Virus record (IMG/VR): IMGVR_UViG_3300033142_000702
Span: 1-55,984 of that record
Length of the DNA stretch: 55,984 nucleotides
Source of the DNA: a virus
Reading direction: 5' to 3' (one strand)
Part shown: one piece after another, positions 1-9,328 of the stretch
Position numbering within the stretch: position 1 is the stretch's first letter
How the letters are laid out: the number at the start of each line of letters is the position of its first letter
Notes under the pieces: model-generated
What the model was told of the DNA's origin: nothing
The model's database searches: none
What the model saw: the letters and a program-made list of their open reading frames with translations, nothing else
Position numbers and translations under genes: made by a program

Positions 1-638
1 CCTTCCAGATTCTGTTTAACAAAGTCCATATCTTCGTTATTTTTTATCCAAGATTCAATAGTAAATATAATACCTTCGTCTCGATTAACGGCCAGATTAA
101 GTACTCTAGCTTTGTCTTTGAATATTTCATGCAGCTCTAGGTATCTATCTAATTGTAATAGACTGATAAGGAACTTCTTGCGGTTCGTATCAGTAGCAGT
201 TAGGAAATCTAGGCTGTCTGTAGAGTGTTGATATATAAGCTGACAGAATATCTTAAAGTCAGAAACTCCAATAATCTCAGCTAATGTTTTATAAGTATTC
301 AAAGATGTGTGGCTAGATATATCCACGCCGTTTCGATATAACCTAAATTTCAAACTAGATTTACGATCTAACTCTACCAGGTACTCATCACCATCTTTAT
401 TAAAAGTTAAGCTAATGAAGTATCCCTTTTCACCTGTTTTATTATTGCCTATATCTTGCTTTTTAATGTTTTTAATATTTTTGCCATAAAGTACTTCTTG
501 CAGCATAAGTGATATAGAAGTCTTACCCGCACCATTTGTACCAACTAATTGGGTTAAGCATTCTTTATCAAAGTGTATTATATTATCTTTTCCATAAGAA
601 AAACAATTGTCCCAACACATAGTTTTAAATGTTAGCAT
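1..638 (-). CDS. SbcC/Rad50-like recombination ATPase (T4 gp46, T5 D13 type), N-terminal part
   Basis: ATPase subunit of the SbcCD/Mre11-Rad50-type nuclease that processes DNA ends during phage recombination. The start ATG at 638 lies inside the sbcD-like gene (14-nt overlap). The first 40 residues contain a clear Walker A (GTNGAGKTS, about residues 33-41), and a Q-loop-like QHST follows near residue 115. The gene runs off the left edge, so only about 212 residues are visible; coiled coil and Walker B lie outside. Its partner directly upstream is the metallophosphoesterase subunit, which supports the call. Confidence 0.9.
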   Translation of the reverse strand, partial: MLTFKTMCWDNCFSYGKDNIIHFDKECLTQLVGTNGAGKTSISLMLQEVLYGKNIKNIKKQDIGNNKTGEKGYFISLTFNKDGDEYLVELDRKSSLKFRLYRNGVDISSHTSLNTYKTLAEIIGVSDFKIFCQLIYQHSTDSLDFLTATDTNRKKFLISLLQLDRYLELHEIFKDKARVLNLAVNRDEGIIFTIESWIKNNEDMDFVKQNLE

Positions 639-1563
639 AATAAGCCTCCAGCACCTCTTCTATCTCAGGTTTAGATAATTTAGTTATCTCTCCTAGATAC
701 TTTTCTAATTCTTCTTCTATTGTCATATCTGCCAGATCTAATGAAGCCTTCTGTTCATTATGAATAATTTTCTTATCTAGCAGATCAGAGTCTTTATCTA
801 TTTTAGCTAAATCTAAAACATTACCAGTTAGTTCATATATAGTATGGTGAAAATCTGTCTTCACCATATCTTTAGGATCATCAATAGTTTTTCTAATTAG
901 TTGTGGTACATCTATCTGTAGCCACTCCCATTCTTCGGGTTTATCTGTATCAAATACAATAACGCCCAACTTTACTTCATTTCTATGAAATGTAACGGTA
1001 CGGGGTGAACCTGGATAAACTATATTTCTTTGGGAATTTCCGTGTGCGTGGAGATCTCCGGCAAATACTATATCCCACTTATCGAATAAATCAAGGTCTA
1101 CCTCTGGTTTAACATGTGGGGGAATTTCTCCCCGTACATGCGTTAACAATATTTTGTGATCCCCCCTTGCAGATTTTAATTTATGTAAATCTGTGTAGGG
1201 TAATATATCAAAATAGTCACGATAGTTTCCTAAACCATTACATAGATTAGTCTCGTCTGGCAACATAGGAGCTAGATACTTAAGAAAAGTATCTCCCTTC
1301 TTTGTAGCTTCGTGGTTTCCATCATAGAGTACTCTACGTCTGTTTGGATATCGCCATAAGTAACCTATATAGATAGATAGTTCTTCCATTGTAGGTACTT
1401 TATCAAATATATCTCCGCCGTGTACTTCTATATCACATTTATTATCATAAAACACACGATCTAATTCCTCAAACATTATATTATATTGTTTCAAGGCCCA
1501 CTCTCTGGGAATGTTCTTTTGACCTATTCTTATGTGTAAGTCTGCTGTGAATAGTACTTTCAT
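625..1563 (-). CDS. SbcD/Mre11-like nuclease subunit (T4 gp47, T5 D12 type)
   Basis: Metallophosphoesterase nuclease of the SbcCD complex, 312 aa. The metal-binding motifs are present in order: TADLHI (D8, H10), GGDIFD (D51), DGNHE (N83, H84), LLTH and GDLHAHG. It overlaps the downstream SbcC-like ATPase by 14 nt, indicating coupled translation of the two subunits. Length is in the range of phage Mre11 homologues. Position after the helicase and polymerase matches D12-D13 of T5. Confidence 0.9.
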   Translation of the reverse strand: MKVLFTADLHIRIGQKNIPREWALKQYNIMFEELDRVFYDNKCDIEVHGGDIFDKVPTMEELSIYIGYLWRYPNRRRVLYDGNHEATKKGDTFLKYLAPMLPDETNLCNGLGNYRDYFDILPYTDLHKLKSARGDHKILLTHVRGEIPPHVKPEVDLDLFDKWDIVFAGDLHAHGNSQRNIVYPGSPRTVTFHRNEVKLGVIVFDTDKPEEWEWLQIDVPQLIRKTIDDPKDMVKTDFHHTIYELTGNVLDLAKIDKDSDLLDKKIIHNEQKASLDLADMTIEEELEKYLGEITKLSKPEIEEVLEAYYANI

Positions 1564-1683
1564 TTAAATTCCATAAAAATAATCATATACTAACATTGCA
1601 AATATAAATACACCCAGATAAATGAATGGCCATAAATATACTGTTTTACCCATAATTGTCCAGTGTTTATACATTAGTTTCAT
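1564..1683 (-). CDS. 39-aa single-span membrane peptide
   Basis: ATG at 1683 is preceded by a GGAGA ribosome-binding site. The 39-residue product has a basic N-terminus (KLMYKHW) followed by one hydrophobic segment (about residues 17-33) and a short aromatic tail. The stop codon directly abuts the sbcD start. Function unknown; it may simply help couple translation of sbcD downstream of the hairpin at 1704-1723. Confidence 0.6.
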   Translation of the reverse strand: MKLMYKHWTIMGKTVYLWPFIYLGVFIFAMLVYDYFYGI

Positions 1684-1703
1684 ATAACTTCTCCAATTAA
1701 AAT

Positions 1704-1723
1704 GGGGCCCAATTAAGGGCCCC
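1704..1723 (-). terminator. GC-rich hairpin after the ssDNA-binding protein gene
   Basis: A perfect 7-bp GGGGCCC/GGGCCCC stem with a 6-nt AT loop sits just after the stop of the 221-aa gene. On the minus strand it is followed by ATTTTAATT. This could be an intrinsic terminator or an attenuator that lowers expression of the nuclease genes relative to the binding protein. Confidence 0.55.
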
Positions 1724-1731
1724 AACTACTA

Positions 1732-2397
1732 TTATTGAGGTATGTCGTCGTCCATTTCCTCAAGTTCAGTTACAGCTTCTTCGTCTGCTTCAGGCTCTTC
1801 AGGTAGAACATAAGTTCGTAGGAACTTCTCTTGTTCATCCGCTGTAGGCAGTTTAGTAATATCTTCAATACTACCAAACGACTCCAGAGCTTCTTCAATA
1901 GCTTTCTTGTCTTCATCAGTCAGAGCTGAGTTTTTCAATTCAAATATTTCTAAGCTATACTCTACATTGAATGTCTTAGGTCCAGTTTTCTTCTTTGTGA
2001 ATACCACGTCCCAACCATCAACTTCATGTGTGGGATCCCCAAGTTTTTTCTTAGCTGCATCAAGAATTGATTCAAACAATCTTTTCTTGTGGTCACAAAG
2101 TTTCACTACACCATCTTCTCTGTCAATAATTAGAGATTGGTATGCCCAAGAACATTTCATATCTGGGAAAAATTCTCTAACTGGATCTCGTTGTTTATTC
2201 TCAAACTTTTCTGTTTCACGATTAAAAGATAGACAGTCCGCAGGTACGGGTGAATTATCTCTTGTTCTTAACCAGTACTTATAACCTGGTACTACATTTC
2301 CGATAATGCGGATTCTATTCTCACCAAATACTGGTTTAAATCTAGTGGGTCCTGATTTGGAAGCTTTGCCCTGTAAATCTGTAAATTTAACAGTCAT
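1732..2397 (-). CDS. probable single-stranded DNA-binding protein
   Basis: 221 aa. The N-terminal part has the pattern seen in phage ssDNA-binding proteins (RIRIIGNVVPGYKYW, an aromatic-rich region, then SWAYQSLIIDRED), and the last ~25 residues are strongly acidic (EADEEAV...EEMDDD), typical of gp32/SSB tails that recruit replication proteins. It sits among the polymerase, helicase and SbcCD genes. The 4-nt ATGA overlap with the upstream gene suggests coupled translation. The fold is inferred from composition and context; no zinc site like that of gp32 is evident. Confidence 0.7.
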   Translation of the reverse strand: MTVKFTDLQGKASKSGPTRFKPVFGENRIRIIGNVVPGYKYWLRTRDNSPVPADCLSFNRETEKFENKQRDPVREFFPDMKCSWAYQSLIIDREDGVVKLCDHKKRLFESILDAAKKKLGDPTHEVDGWDVVFTKKKTGPKTFNVEYSLEIFELKNSALTDEDKKAIEEALESFGSIEDITKLPTADEQEKFLRTYVLPEEPEADEEAVTELEEMDDDIPQ

Positions 2398-2804
2398 TCT
2401 GTTTTCTCCTGTTCATATTTAAAATAAATATTATTCTTTTCTATATTTAATAAAGGGTTTAATGCAACCCATTCTACCATATATTCTTCAACCATTGCTA
2501 GGGGTAAGTGTGTTATTCCCCTGATGTGGTAATCGAATATATTTCTTTTACTTGCTAATTCTAAGTACATATATAATTCATTGGGCGCTGTAGCACCGTT
2601 TAAAACATCATCTATATTTAAAATAAAGCAAGGTCCTTTAACGTAAGGTTGGCTTGCTACCAACTTAACATTCTTAGGGATTTTTCTGTGTAAGTAAGGT
2701 GGAATATCTATCCCTTGTCTAAGAAAAAAATATTCTAATACACTAGGTGCGTTCCACTTTAACTTATCGTTAATTTTTTTCCACGAAAATTTTATCATCA
2801 TCAT
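2394..2804 (-). CDS. 136-aa protein of unknown function, possibly leaderless
   Basis: I do not recognise this 136-aa protein. It is mixed charge with no membrane segment. It starts MMM: three in-frame ATGs begin 5, 8 and 11 nt after a perfect TATAAT box, so the transcript may begin at or within the start codons with no Shine-Dalgarno site. The gene is coupled by ATGA to the ssDNA-binding protein gene, so a replication or repair role is plausible. Confidence 0.65.
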   Translation of the reverse strand: MMMIKFSWKKINDKLKWNAPSVLEYFFLRQGIDIPPYLHRKIPKNVKLVASQPYVKGPCFILNIDDVLNGATAPNELYMYLELASKRNIFDYHIRGITHLPLAMVEEYMVEWVALNPLLNIEKNNIYFKYEQEKTE

Positions 2805-2809
2805 TTCAT

Positions 2810-2838
2810 ATTATAACAACAATTTAGCAGCATGTCAA
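2810..2838 (-). promoter_or_regulatory. sigma70-type promoter for the SSB-SbcCD unit
   Basis: TTGACA (2838-2833), 17-bp spacer, TATAAT (2815-2810), all consensus. The first ATG of the next gene is only 5 nt beyond the -10 box, so initiation would be essentially leaderless. Confidence 0.8.
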
Positions 2839-2847
2839 GAACTAATT

Positions 2848-4140
2848 TTACGTCAGGTCGATGTGTGTAACTTTATAACCGTTCCTAATATAAAATGCAG
2901 CTCTGTTACGCGATTGCTTTTTGGCTGTTGCTCCTTTTAATACTATATCTACTATTATAGGTGTAAGTTTACCGGGATGTTCTCTTAAAACTCTACCTAT
3001 CAACTGTTCTAATAATGGATCATTATTAATAGGAGTAGCTAATACTAAACAACTTAAATAATTCAAAGATATTCCCTCTTTATATATTGAAATAGAACCA
3101 TATAATATGTCCCTTTCTCTTCTTTCTAATTCTGCATGTAATTCATCACGTTCCGGGGTAGGACCAATAATTACTATAGCTCTATCCCCAGATCTATTAT
3201 TGCACCTATCTAAAAATTCGGTTCTATCAGATACTACTAATACCATATGTTCCAAATCCGCATATCGTTCAGCTATACTAGATATTAAATCTATATACTC
3301 TGGACGATCACATAGTTCATTAATTCTTAGCGCCCAGGGTATCATATTGTTGGAACTGAACATAATACCAGATTGTATCATCACAACCTCAGGAGTCATT
3401 TGATTCTCCTTGGGTGGCGTATATATTGTTTTACTAAAGTAGTCCGGTATCACTACGTGCATGAAATCCTTTCTCTTAAGCGTAGCTGATAATCCTATTT
3501 TATATCTAGCTTTCATACCTGTCACGCACGCAGCAAATATGCTGGCAGGGGCGTGATGTACTTCATCTAGTATAACCGTACCAAACTCATTTTTTAATGT
3601 ATTGATGTGCTTTCTTAAAGTTTGGACGTTAGCTACTACTATAGGTGTATTCTTGTAATCTAGTAGTCCGCTGCCTATAATTCCCGCTTTTATACCCAGG
3701 GTCTTTTTTATTTCTTTAATCCATTGATCCCGTAGATTAACAGTATGTGTTATAATTAAAGTCTTTTGACCTAATTTATGTGCTATAGCTATTCCAGTAA
3801 AAGTCTTACCCCAAGATGTATTAGCGTTAATTAAACAATTATCAACTACGGCATCGTGTATAATTTGCTGGCTTTTTCTAAGTTTAAATTTAAACTCAGG
3901 AAAATTTGCTGAATTTTTTACTCTGACGTCTACTACTTCGTAATCTTTTGGAATTAAGTCCTGTCTACCTATAGGTAGGATTATAAATTTATGTTCTAAT
4001 AAACTATATGTACGAATAGTAGTAGGTGGATCCCCCGGTATTTTACTGGGTATTTTATAAGTTAGTTCTTCTTTAATTTTTAAGTATAATTCTTCATTGA
4101 AGTTTAAGTATATTCGATCACTTAATACGGCTTTCTTCAT
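2848..4140 (-). CDS. SF2 helicase, UvsW / T5 D10-like branch-migration helicase
   Basis: 430-aa superfamily 2 helicase. Walker A variant NTSWGKT (about residues 107-113), motif II DEVHH, motif III SAT (GLSATLKRKD) and C-terminal motif VI QLIGRVLR are all present. UvsW and D10 unwind branched DNA during recombination-dependent replication. It overlaps the 169-aa gene upstream by 4 nt and lies downstream of the polymerase, as D10 does in T5. Confidence 0.9.
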   Translation of the reverse strand: MKKAVLSDRIYLNFNEELYLKIKEELTYKIPSKIPGDPPTTIRTYSLLEHKFIILPIGRQDLIPKDYEVVDVRVKNSANFPEFKFKLRKSQQIIHDAVVDNCLINANTSWGKTFTGIAIAHKLGQKTLIITHTVNLRDQWIKEIKKTLGIKAGIIGSGLLDYKNTPIVVANVQTLRKHINTLKNEFGTVILDEVHHAPASIFAACVTGMKARYKIGLSATLKRKDFMHVVIPDYFSKTIYTPPKENQMTPEVVMIQSGIMFSSNNMIPWALRINELCDRPEYIDLISSIAERYADLEHMVLVVSDRTEFLDRCNNRSGDRAIVIIGPTPERDELHAELERRERDILYGSISIYKEGISLNYLSCLVLATPINNDPLLEQLIGRVLREHPGKLTPIIVDIVLKGATAKKQSRNRAAFYIRNGYKVTHIDLT

Positions 4141-4646
4141 ATTTTTCTGCGATAAGGTTCATGATATTTATTTGTTAAGTCGTATAAGAATGGACCCCAC
4201 CTTGTTCCCATAACTGAAGCATACGTAGTAGTGGGCAACATTGTTTGCCCAACCAAGTATGGTTGTTCGAAACCTTCTAAGTATATAACCGTCCAGTTTC
4301 CATGTTCCACCTTTCTATTTATCTTTATGGACTTAATTTGAAATAACTTAGTGCTTTTACTATATTTTAATATATTGCCATTAAAGTCAACGAAAGTAGT
4401 ACCTGATTTATACTTCACTAATTGTCTCAAGTACATTACTCTTTCTTTTAATTTATATATTTTCTTTCCCGGATAATGCAAAGCTAAGTTACTTCTGCGT
4501 TCTTCAAAATCTCCCTTTAAATTAATATCATCGAATATATATTCACCTTTAATAGTGGTAATTTTAACTAATCCCAAAAGGTTGGTGTCTATGTTTAAAT
4601 AAGATCTTAACTTATAAAGTGGAAATTTTATTTTGCCAAGATCCAC
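4137..4646 (-). CDS. 169-aa conserved-position protein between polymerase and helicase
   Basis: Unrecognised basic protein. Translation starts with GTG, which overlaps the polymerase stop codon by one base (TAGTG), so it is coupled to the polymerase; it overlaps the helicase start by 4 nt. No motif was recognised. Context suggests an accessory role in replication or recombination. Confidence 0.7.
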   Translation of the reverse strand: MDLGKIKFPLYKLRSYLNIDTNLLGLVKITTIKGEYIFDDINLKGDFEERRSNLALHYPGKKIYKLKERVMYLRQLVKYKSGTTFVDFNGNILKYSKSTKLFQIKSIKINRKVEHGNWTVIYLEGFEQPYLVGQTMLPTTTYASVMGTRWGPFLYDLTNKYHEPYRRKI

Positions 4647-6856
4647 TATCCTGCCTCAGCATAACTTGGTCCAAATCCAAAGTCTACACCAATTGGTGCT
4701 CCTGGAATACTAACTCCACGATCTTTCTGTGTAATACGCTTTAATATTTTTCTTACGTTTTCTACATCGTCTTTGTGACATTGCCCAATAATGGAGTCAT
4801 GTACTAGACCAAATATTTCGGCCCTTACAAAACCTTTCTTAAACTCATCGTGAGCATCCATAGCGGCCATTAAATTAATATCACTAGCTACAGATTGCAC
4901 TGTAAAGTTCATTGCCGATCTTAAAGCGTGTCCCTGTTCGTAATCGTCAACACTGAATACATTGGGTACTCTACGTTTACGTCCGAAGTGTGAATAAATA
5001 TATCCGTTAGAATTAATCTCATCCCTTGTTCTTTCTAACCATTTGTCTAACTGTGCGAACTGTCCAAAATATCTACGAATAATAGTCTTGGCTTCACTGA
5101 AACTAATCTTAGCTTCGGAAGCTACCTTAGCGGCACCAGCACCGTATAGAATACCAAATGATATAGCTTTTGATGCTTGTCTCAAGTCTGGGAATTTTTC
5201 TTTAATATCCTTCACAGCGCACGCTATATTGAATGTCATCTTTGCTATAGAACTATGGAAGTCTCCAGTCTTGCTTTTAAATACTTTACCCAGATTCTGA
5301 TCCTTAGAAAGTGCTCCAGCATAATACATTTCTGCTGTTTGTAAATCTTGACTGAATATTACCCAGTCTTTCTTAGCTCGAATACATCTCTTAACCGTTT
5401 TATCGTCTCGCGGCAACTGTTGCATATTTAACTTTCCCGAACTAGAAAGTCTGCCACTAGTTACTGTATGTAAGTGGAATCCCGCACGTAAACGTCCGTC
5501 CAAATCTATTCCGTTAAGTACTTTGATTATATATGTAGAACGTAGTTTAACCTTACTGCGTATATCCGATATTATGCTTGGTATCCCATGAAGCTCCGCC
5601 AAACGTTTTAATTCATCAACATCTGTGCTGTATGCTCCACCGGCTGTCTTACGTCCAGTTGGCAGGTTTAATCTATCATAGAATAGAACCGCTAGTTGGG
5701 CAGGAGATCCAGGATTAAACTTTTCGCCCCGTTCTTCCTCGAACTCATGAATCTCCCTAAATTTATACAATTCTTGTTTAAGCTCAAAAATTTCCTTTTC
5801 AAAAACTTTATTGGCCTTCTCAAGATAATCTTTGTCGAAGGGCACACCTGTCTCTTCCATTTCCATTAAGAACTGGGTACCTCTAAGCATTACATTTTCA
5901 TATAACCACTTAAAATGTTGTTCTATAATAGGGGCGAATTTATTGTACAATCTCATAGTGGCATCCGCATCCCCACAAGCATAGGGCCACATAGTATCAA
6001 AAGGTATTAAGTCATATGTAAAATCACCCAATTTAATACCGTTAGTTTTGCAATATTCCCTCTTGAATACATCTAGCTCGTGATCATAATCACCCATCTT
6101 AGTGTACTTCATAGCTAGGAATTTAAGATCATGAGCTTCGTTTTCATTCAGTAGATAGTGCATAAGCATAGTATCGTGCCAGTTTGGAAATTCAAAATTG
6201 AAATGGTACATTAACCATTTCATATCGAATTTAGCGTTATGGAATACGACAGTTTTGTTGATAAACAATTTCTGCATCATATATTCCACTTCTTCATCTA
6301 TACAGTCTGATTCAATATATACCCCAGACATAGCTTCTATAGACATAGCAATGCCTAACGCATAACCTTCTCTTGGGAAGAAGGAAGAACACTCTGTATC
6401 CACAACTAAAGCTTTTTTCGTATGGGCACGTAATGCTTGGGTAAGCCACTCTTTGGCACGACTGGCGCTGGTAATTCCCTCGTAATTACCAAGGACTTCT
6501 TTATAGGAACCGTCAATATGCTTATGAAGTTTAGCTAGAGCACCATTTAGGGTATCTTTAATGCCAGGATTGAATTTAACCGCTACTGGGTTAATCATGG
6601 GAATATATTTATCTTTAACTATATGCCCGGCAAACTTAGTAACGTTTCCACACTGAGCAATAAATTTGCAAGGTTCCTTGCCTATAAGTACTACTAGATC
6701 ATAGTCCTCAAAGTCTTCTTCAAGGGTTATGTCCCTTTTTAAAATTTTTGTTTTATTGGAATTTACTAGCTGAAATCTATCATACTCAAAATTGAAGTAT
6801 TCCTTGTATGGATCAGCATAACCCATTTTAGCTTTTTCAACTACTGCTATTTTCAT
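4646..6856 (-). CDS. family-A DNA polymerase with 3'-5' exonuclease domain
   Basis: Replicative polymerase of 736 aa. DEDD-type proofreading motifs: ExoI DTE (D153, E155), ExoII HNAKFD (N207, D211), ExoIII Y292..D296. Polymerase motifs: TxxGR-like (residues 465-472), motif A D504 with E509, motif B R559/K563/F567/Y571 (F at the position of E. coli F762), motif C H686-D687-S688. The usual HDE is HDS here. No 5' nuclease domain. It overlaps a 58-aa zinc protein upstream by 4 nt. Confidence 0.95.
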   Translation of the reverse strand: MKIAVVEKAKMGYADPYKEYFNFEYDRFQLVNSNKTKILKRDITLEEDFEDYDLVVLIGKEPCKFIAQCGNVTKFAGHIVKDKYIPMINPVAVKFNPGIKDTLNGALAKLHKHIDGSYKEVLGNYEGITSASRAKEWLTQALRAHTKKALVVDTECSSFFPREGYALGIAMSIEAMSGVYIESDCIDEEVEYMMQKLFINKTVVFHNAKFDMKWLMYHFNFEFPNWHDTMLMHYLLNENEAHDLKFLAMKYTKMGDYDHELDVFKREYCKTNGIKLGDFTYDLIPFDTMWPYACGDADATMRLYNKFAPIIEQHFKWLYENVMLRGTQFLMEMEETGVPFDKDYLEKANKVFEKEIFELKQELYKFREIHEFEEERGEKFNPGSPAQLAVLFYDRLNLPTGRKTAGGAYSTDVDELKRLAELHGIPSIISDIRSKVKLRSTYIIKVLNGIDLDGRLRAGFHLHTVTSGRLSSSGKLNMQQLPRDDKTVKRCIRAKKDWVIFSQDLQTAEMYYAGALSKDQNLGKVFKSKTGDFHSSIAKMTFNIACAVKDIKEKFPDLRQASKAISFGILYGAGAAKVASEAKISFSEAKTIIRRYFGQFAQLDKWLERTRDEINSNGYIYSHFGRKRRVPNVFSVDDYEQGHALRSAMNFTVQSVASDINLMAAMDAHDEFKKGFVRAEIFGLVHDSIIGQCHKDDVENVRKILKRITQKDRGVSIPGAPIGVDFGFGPSYAEAG

Positions 6857-7029
6857 TCGTATTTCACCTTGTCACAAATAGAACATACATATTTAAATCT
6901 AAGGGAATGGACATTATCAATGAAATCATGTTCACATATCTTTTGTGCTGTATATATTAGATGCCTTAATTCATCTATCTCATTTAAATTATCCTGTAAT
7001 TTTTCTTTAAGTTGTTTCACTGTTTTCAT
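6853..7029 (-). CDS. 58-aa possible zinc-binding protein
   Basis: Start ATG at 7029; it overlaps the 3' end of the primase gene by 23 nt and the polymerase start by 4 nt. The first ~30 residues look helical (KQLKEKLQDNLNEIDELR). C32, H34 and C49/C52 (CSIC) could form one zinc site. Function unknown; it is embedded in the replication operon between primase and polymerase. Confidence 0.65.
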   Translation of the reverse strand: MKTVKQLKEKLQDNLNEIDELRHLIYTAQKICEHDFIDNVHSLRFKYVCSICDKVKYE

Positions 7030-7873
7030 TACCGTATAATCCTATCATTAATGTTGCTATATCGTGCTCTGTTAAATCGCCCGGGTCCATGCCGTCAGGC
7101 AACTCAATTCTTTCCGCATTAAATCCATTTGAATTTAATACGTTTTCTAATTTCTCAGCGGCTTCTCGGCCCGCTTTATCCCCATCAAACATTATATAAA
7201 ATTTATTTACCCCTAAAATTTTATAATGTGACAATCTCTTTTTATATGTTTTCAATAGTGTATGCGTACCAAAAGCACTTAATACATTATGACAACCTTT
7301 ATCCATCATATTTAAAGCATCAAATATACCTTCCACTAGAATTAACGAACTCTTCCAAATTTCTGGGTGTGCCGGAAATAGTGGCGGAGTCACGCCTTTT
7401 GGAAAGAATAAGTATTTATCTTCTATATCTGAGTGTAATGACCTTCCAATAAATACTTTAATATTACCTCTAATATCTCGTAAGGGAAATATTACTCTGT
7501 CTTTAAATTCATCTTCTTGATTAGAGGTAAAAGCGTCCGCCTCTAAGTATGTGTGCTTAGATAATTCTCTATAATCTCTATTAAATGGTACCGCATCTGC
7601 TGGCATCGTTAAATTTTTATCACTAAGCATGTCTCTTACTTTACTCTGTAGTTTAGATATTTCTATATCTAAATAATTTGGTTCTGCCCCAAACTTTTCA
7701 AATATGTTACCTTTATGTCCACAACTAAAACAATGAAATACTCCAGTTATCTTATCTATACGCATACTAGGATTACTGTCTTCATGTTCGGGGTTTATAC
7801 AAACTATTTGATAGTCCTTTCCCGCCTCACGATATTTAATACCTCTTTCTACTAATATGTCTATTACATTCAT
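7007..7873 (-). CDS. DNA primase (DnaG/T7 gp4 primase type)
   Basis: 288 aa. The N-terminal zinc-binding domain has C25, H30, C48 and C51 (HCFSCG). The TOPRIM catalytic core shows LVEGIFDALNM and FDGDKAGREAA. It is shorter than bacterial DnaG and has no helicase-interaction domain; the replicative helicase is a separate gene directly upstream with a 4-nt overlap. It lays RNA primers for the polymerase two genes downstream. Confidence 0.92.
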   Translation of the reverse strand: MNVIDILVERGIKYREAGKDYQIVCINPEHEDSNPSMRIDKITGVFHCFSCGHKGNIFEKFGAEPNYLDIEISKLQSKVRDMLSDKNLTMPADAVPFNRDYRELSKHTYLEADAFTSNQEDEFKDRVIFPLRDIRGNIKVFIGRSLHSDIEDKYLFFPKGVTPPLFPAHPEIWKSSLILVEGIFDALNMMDKGCHNVLSAFGTHTLLKTYKKRLSHYKILGVNKFYIMFDGDKAGREAAEKLENVLNSNGFNAERIELPDGMDPGDLTEHDIATLMIGLYGNENSETT

Positions 7874-9219
7874 AATTTCAAATCATCCTTCGATTCATCT
7901 TCTTCTGTATTTTTAGCTTTCTTAGTCTGATTCTTTACTAATTCTATATTTTTATCTGCGTATATTTTCAATGTGGGCCAATGTATTTCTGAAGCAAAAT
8001 CTATCGCCTGATCTCCACGAGACTTTTTACACTCAAATTCAATTGCACCATAGTCGCCATCATGTACTGCGGATAAGTTGAACGCCCAGTTTGGAGAATC
8101 CAATATACCTTTAGCGAATCGGACTTTACCCTCTTCGCTTGTTTGGAACGGCGTCACCATTACTACATCGTGCTTTCTTGCTAGCGCCTTCAATTTTTTA
8201 GATAAGTCGATCTGTACTTGCCAATTATATGGGTCCTTAGAAGTAATTTGGTTAATATAATCAACTACTACTACTTTTAAGTTATCTTCTAACATCGTTT
8301 TATATGTGTGGATCGTTGCATCTATATTAGCTATAGTCAACGTAGAGTTATCTATTGTAATTATCCTGTTATCACTGGTTAATGGTCTATCAATTAACTT
8401 TCTTTCAAAAGTATTAAAATCACCATCGTTTTCAAACTGTTCTATTAAATCCATAGAACCGTCCGCAGTCATTTTAGCTCTTGTTTTAGCAATAGCTAAT
8501 TTTTCCATATCTGTAAGATTACCACTTCTGATATTCTTTTCAGGAACCTCAGTTAATATAGATATATATCTATTATATAATTCTCTACCACTCATTTCTA
8601 TACTGAAATATAAGGCCGAACTGCCTTGCTGATATTGATTACATACTATATTAGCACATATAACCGATTTACCAGAACCTCTGTGCCCACCAATCATGAT
8701 GAACTCCCCTGGAGCCATTCCTAGGCTCATCCTATCAAAGTCATTATTCAGGCCTAGAGGTACTCTAGATAGAATAGTATCTCTGTCAATAGTAAGGAAA
8801 TCATTCATTTCTACTATCTGTTCTGATACTTCAGTTTTTTCTTCAATATCTATTGAGATAGTAGATAAATCCTCTACTATCTCTCCTACATCCTTAAATA
8901 CCAGGTTATCTAAATATCCACCTAATTGCTTTAATACTTCTCTTTGGGCATATTCATTTATAAGAGCTTGGAGAATAATTTCAATATCCAAGTCTTCTGG
9001 TACGTTTAATTCACTTAATGCTGTTATATAATTAGCACTCTTTTCATCGCGTGTAACTACTTCTAATTCATCAAATGAGGGTAATTTGTCAAACTTCTGA
9101 TAAAACTTGTTTATCAGCATATATATTTCAGTGTACGGTGCTTCGAAGAACTCTTTTCGTAATCTTGACCAAGCTTCTAGGTCCTGATTAGCTAGTACTT
9201 TGTGTAAAATTAAGTTCAT
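7870..9219 (-). CDS. DnaB-type replicative DNA helicase
   Basis: 449-aa RecA-fold hexameric helicase. Walker A GGHRGSGKS, Walker B VVVVDYINQ, and a sensor-like VTPFQTSEEGK. The N-terminal ~130 residues resemble the DnaB collar domain. The C-terminal tail is Lys/Glu rich. First gene of the helicase-primase-polymerase run; a strong terminator separates it from the D5-like gene upstream. No consensus promoter is visible in the 100-nt gap, so a weak or middle promoter is possible. Confidence 0.92.
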   Translation of the reverse strand: MNLILHKVLANQDLEAWSRLRKEFFEAPYTEIYMLINKFYQKFDKLPSFDELEVVTRDEKSANYITALSELNVPEDLDIEIILQALINEYAQREVLKQLGGYLDNLVFKDVGEIVEDLSTISIDIEEKTEVSEQIVEMNDFLTIDRDTILSRVPLGLNNDFDRMSLGMAPGEFIMIGGHRGSGKSVICANIVCNQYQQGSSALYFSIEMSGRELYNRYISILTEVPEKNIRSGNLTDMEKLAIAKTRAKMTADGSMDLIEQFENDGDFNTFERKLIDRPLTSDNRIITIDNSTLTIANIDATIHTYKTMLEDNLKVVVVDYINQITSKDPYNWQVQIDLSKKLKALARKHDVVMVTPFQTSEEGKVRFAKGILDSPNWAFNLSAVHDGDYGAIEFECKKSRGDQAIDFASEIHWPTLKIYADKNIELVKNQTKKAKNTEEDESKDDLKL

Positions 9220-9275
9220 TAAGTTCTCAATTGTGCCCTTTAATTCCCCAATTAAACGGCTGAATCATGAATGCG

Positions 9276-9304
9276 AAAAAAAGAGGGATCATAGATCCCT
9301 CTTT
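9276..9304 (-). terminator. intrinsic terminator after the D5-like gene
   Basis: Perfect 8-bp GAGGGATC/GATCCCTC stem (11 bp with flanking AAA/TTT), 3-nt loop, then a run of seven T on the minus strand. It ends the ligase/D5-like transcript and separates it from the helicase operon. Confidence 0.9.
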
Positions 9305-9328
9305 GATTCAGTTAATCCCCTTAAGAGA

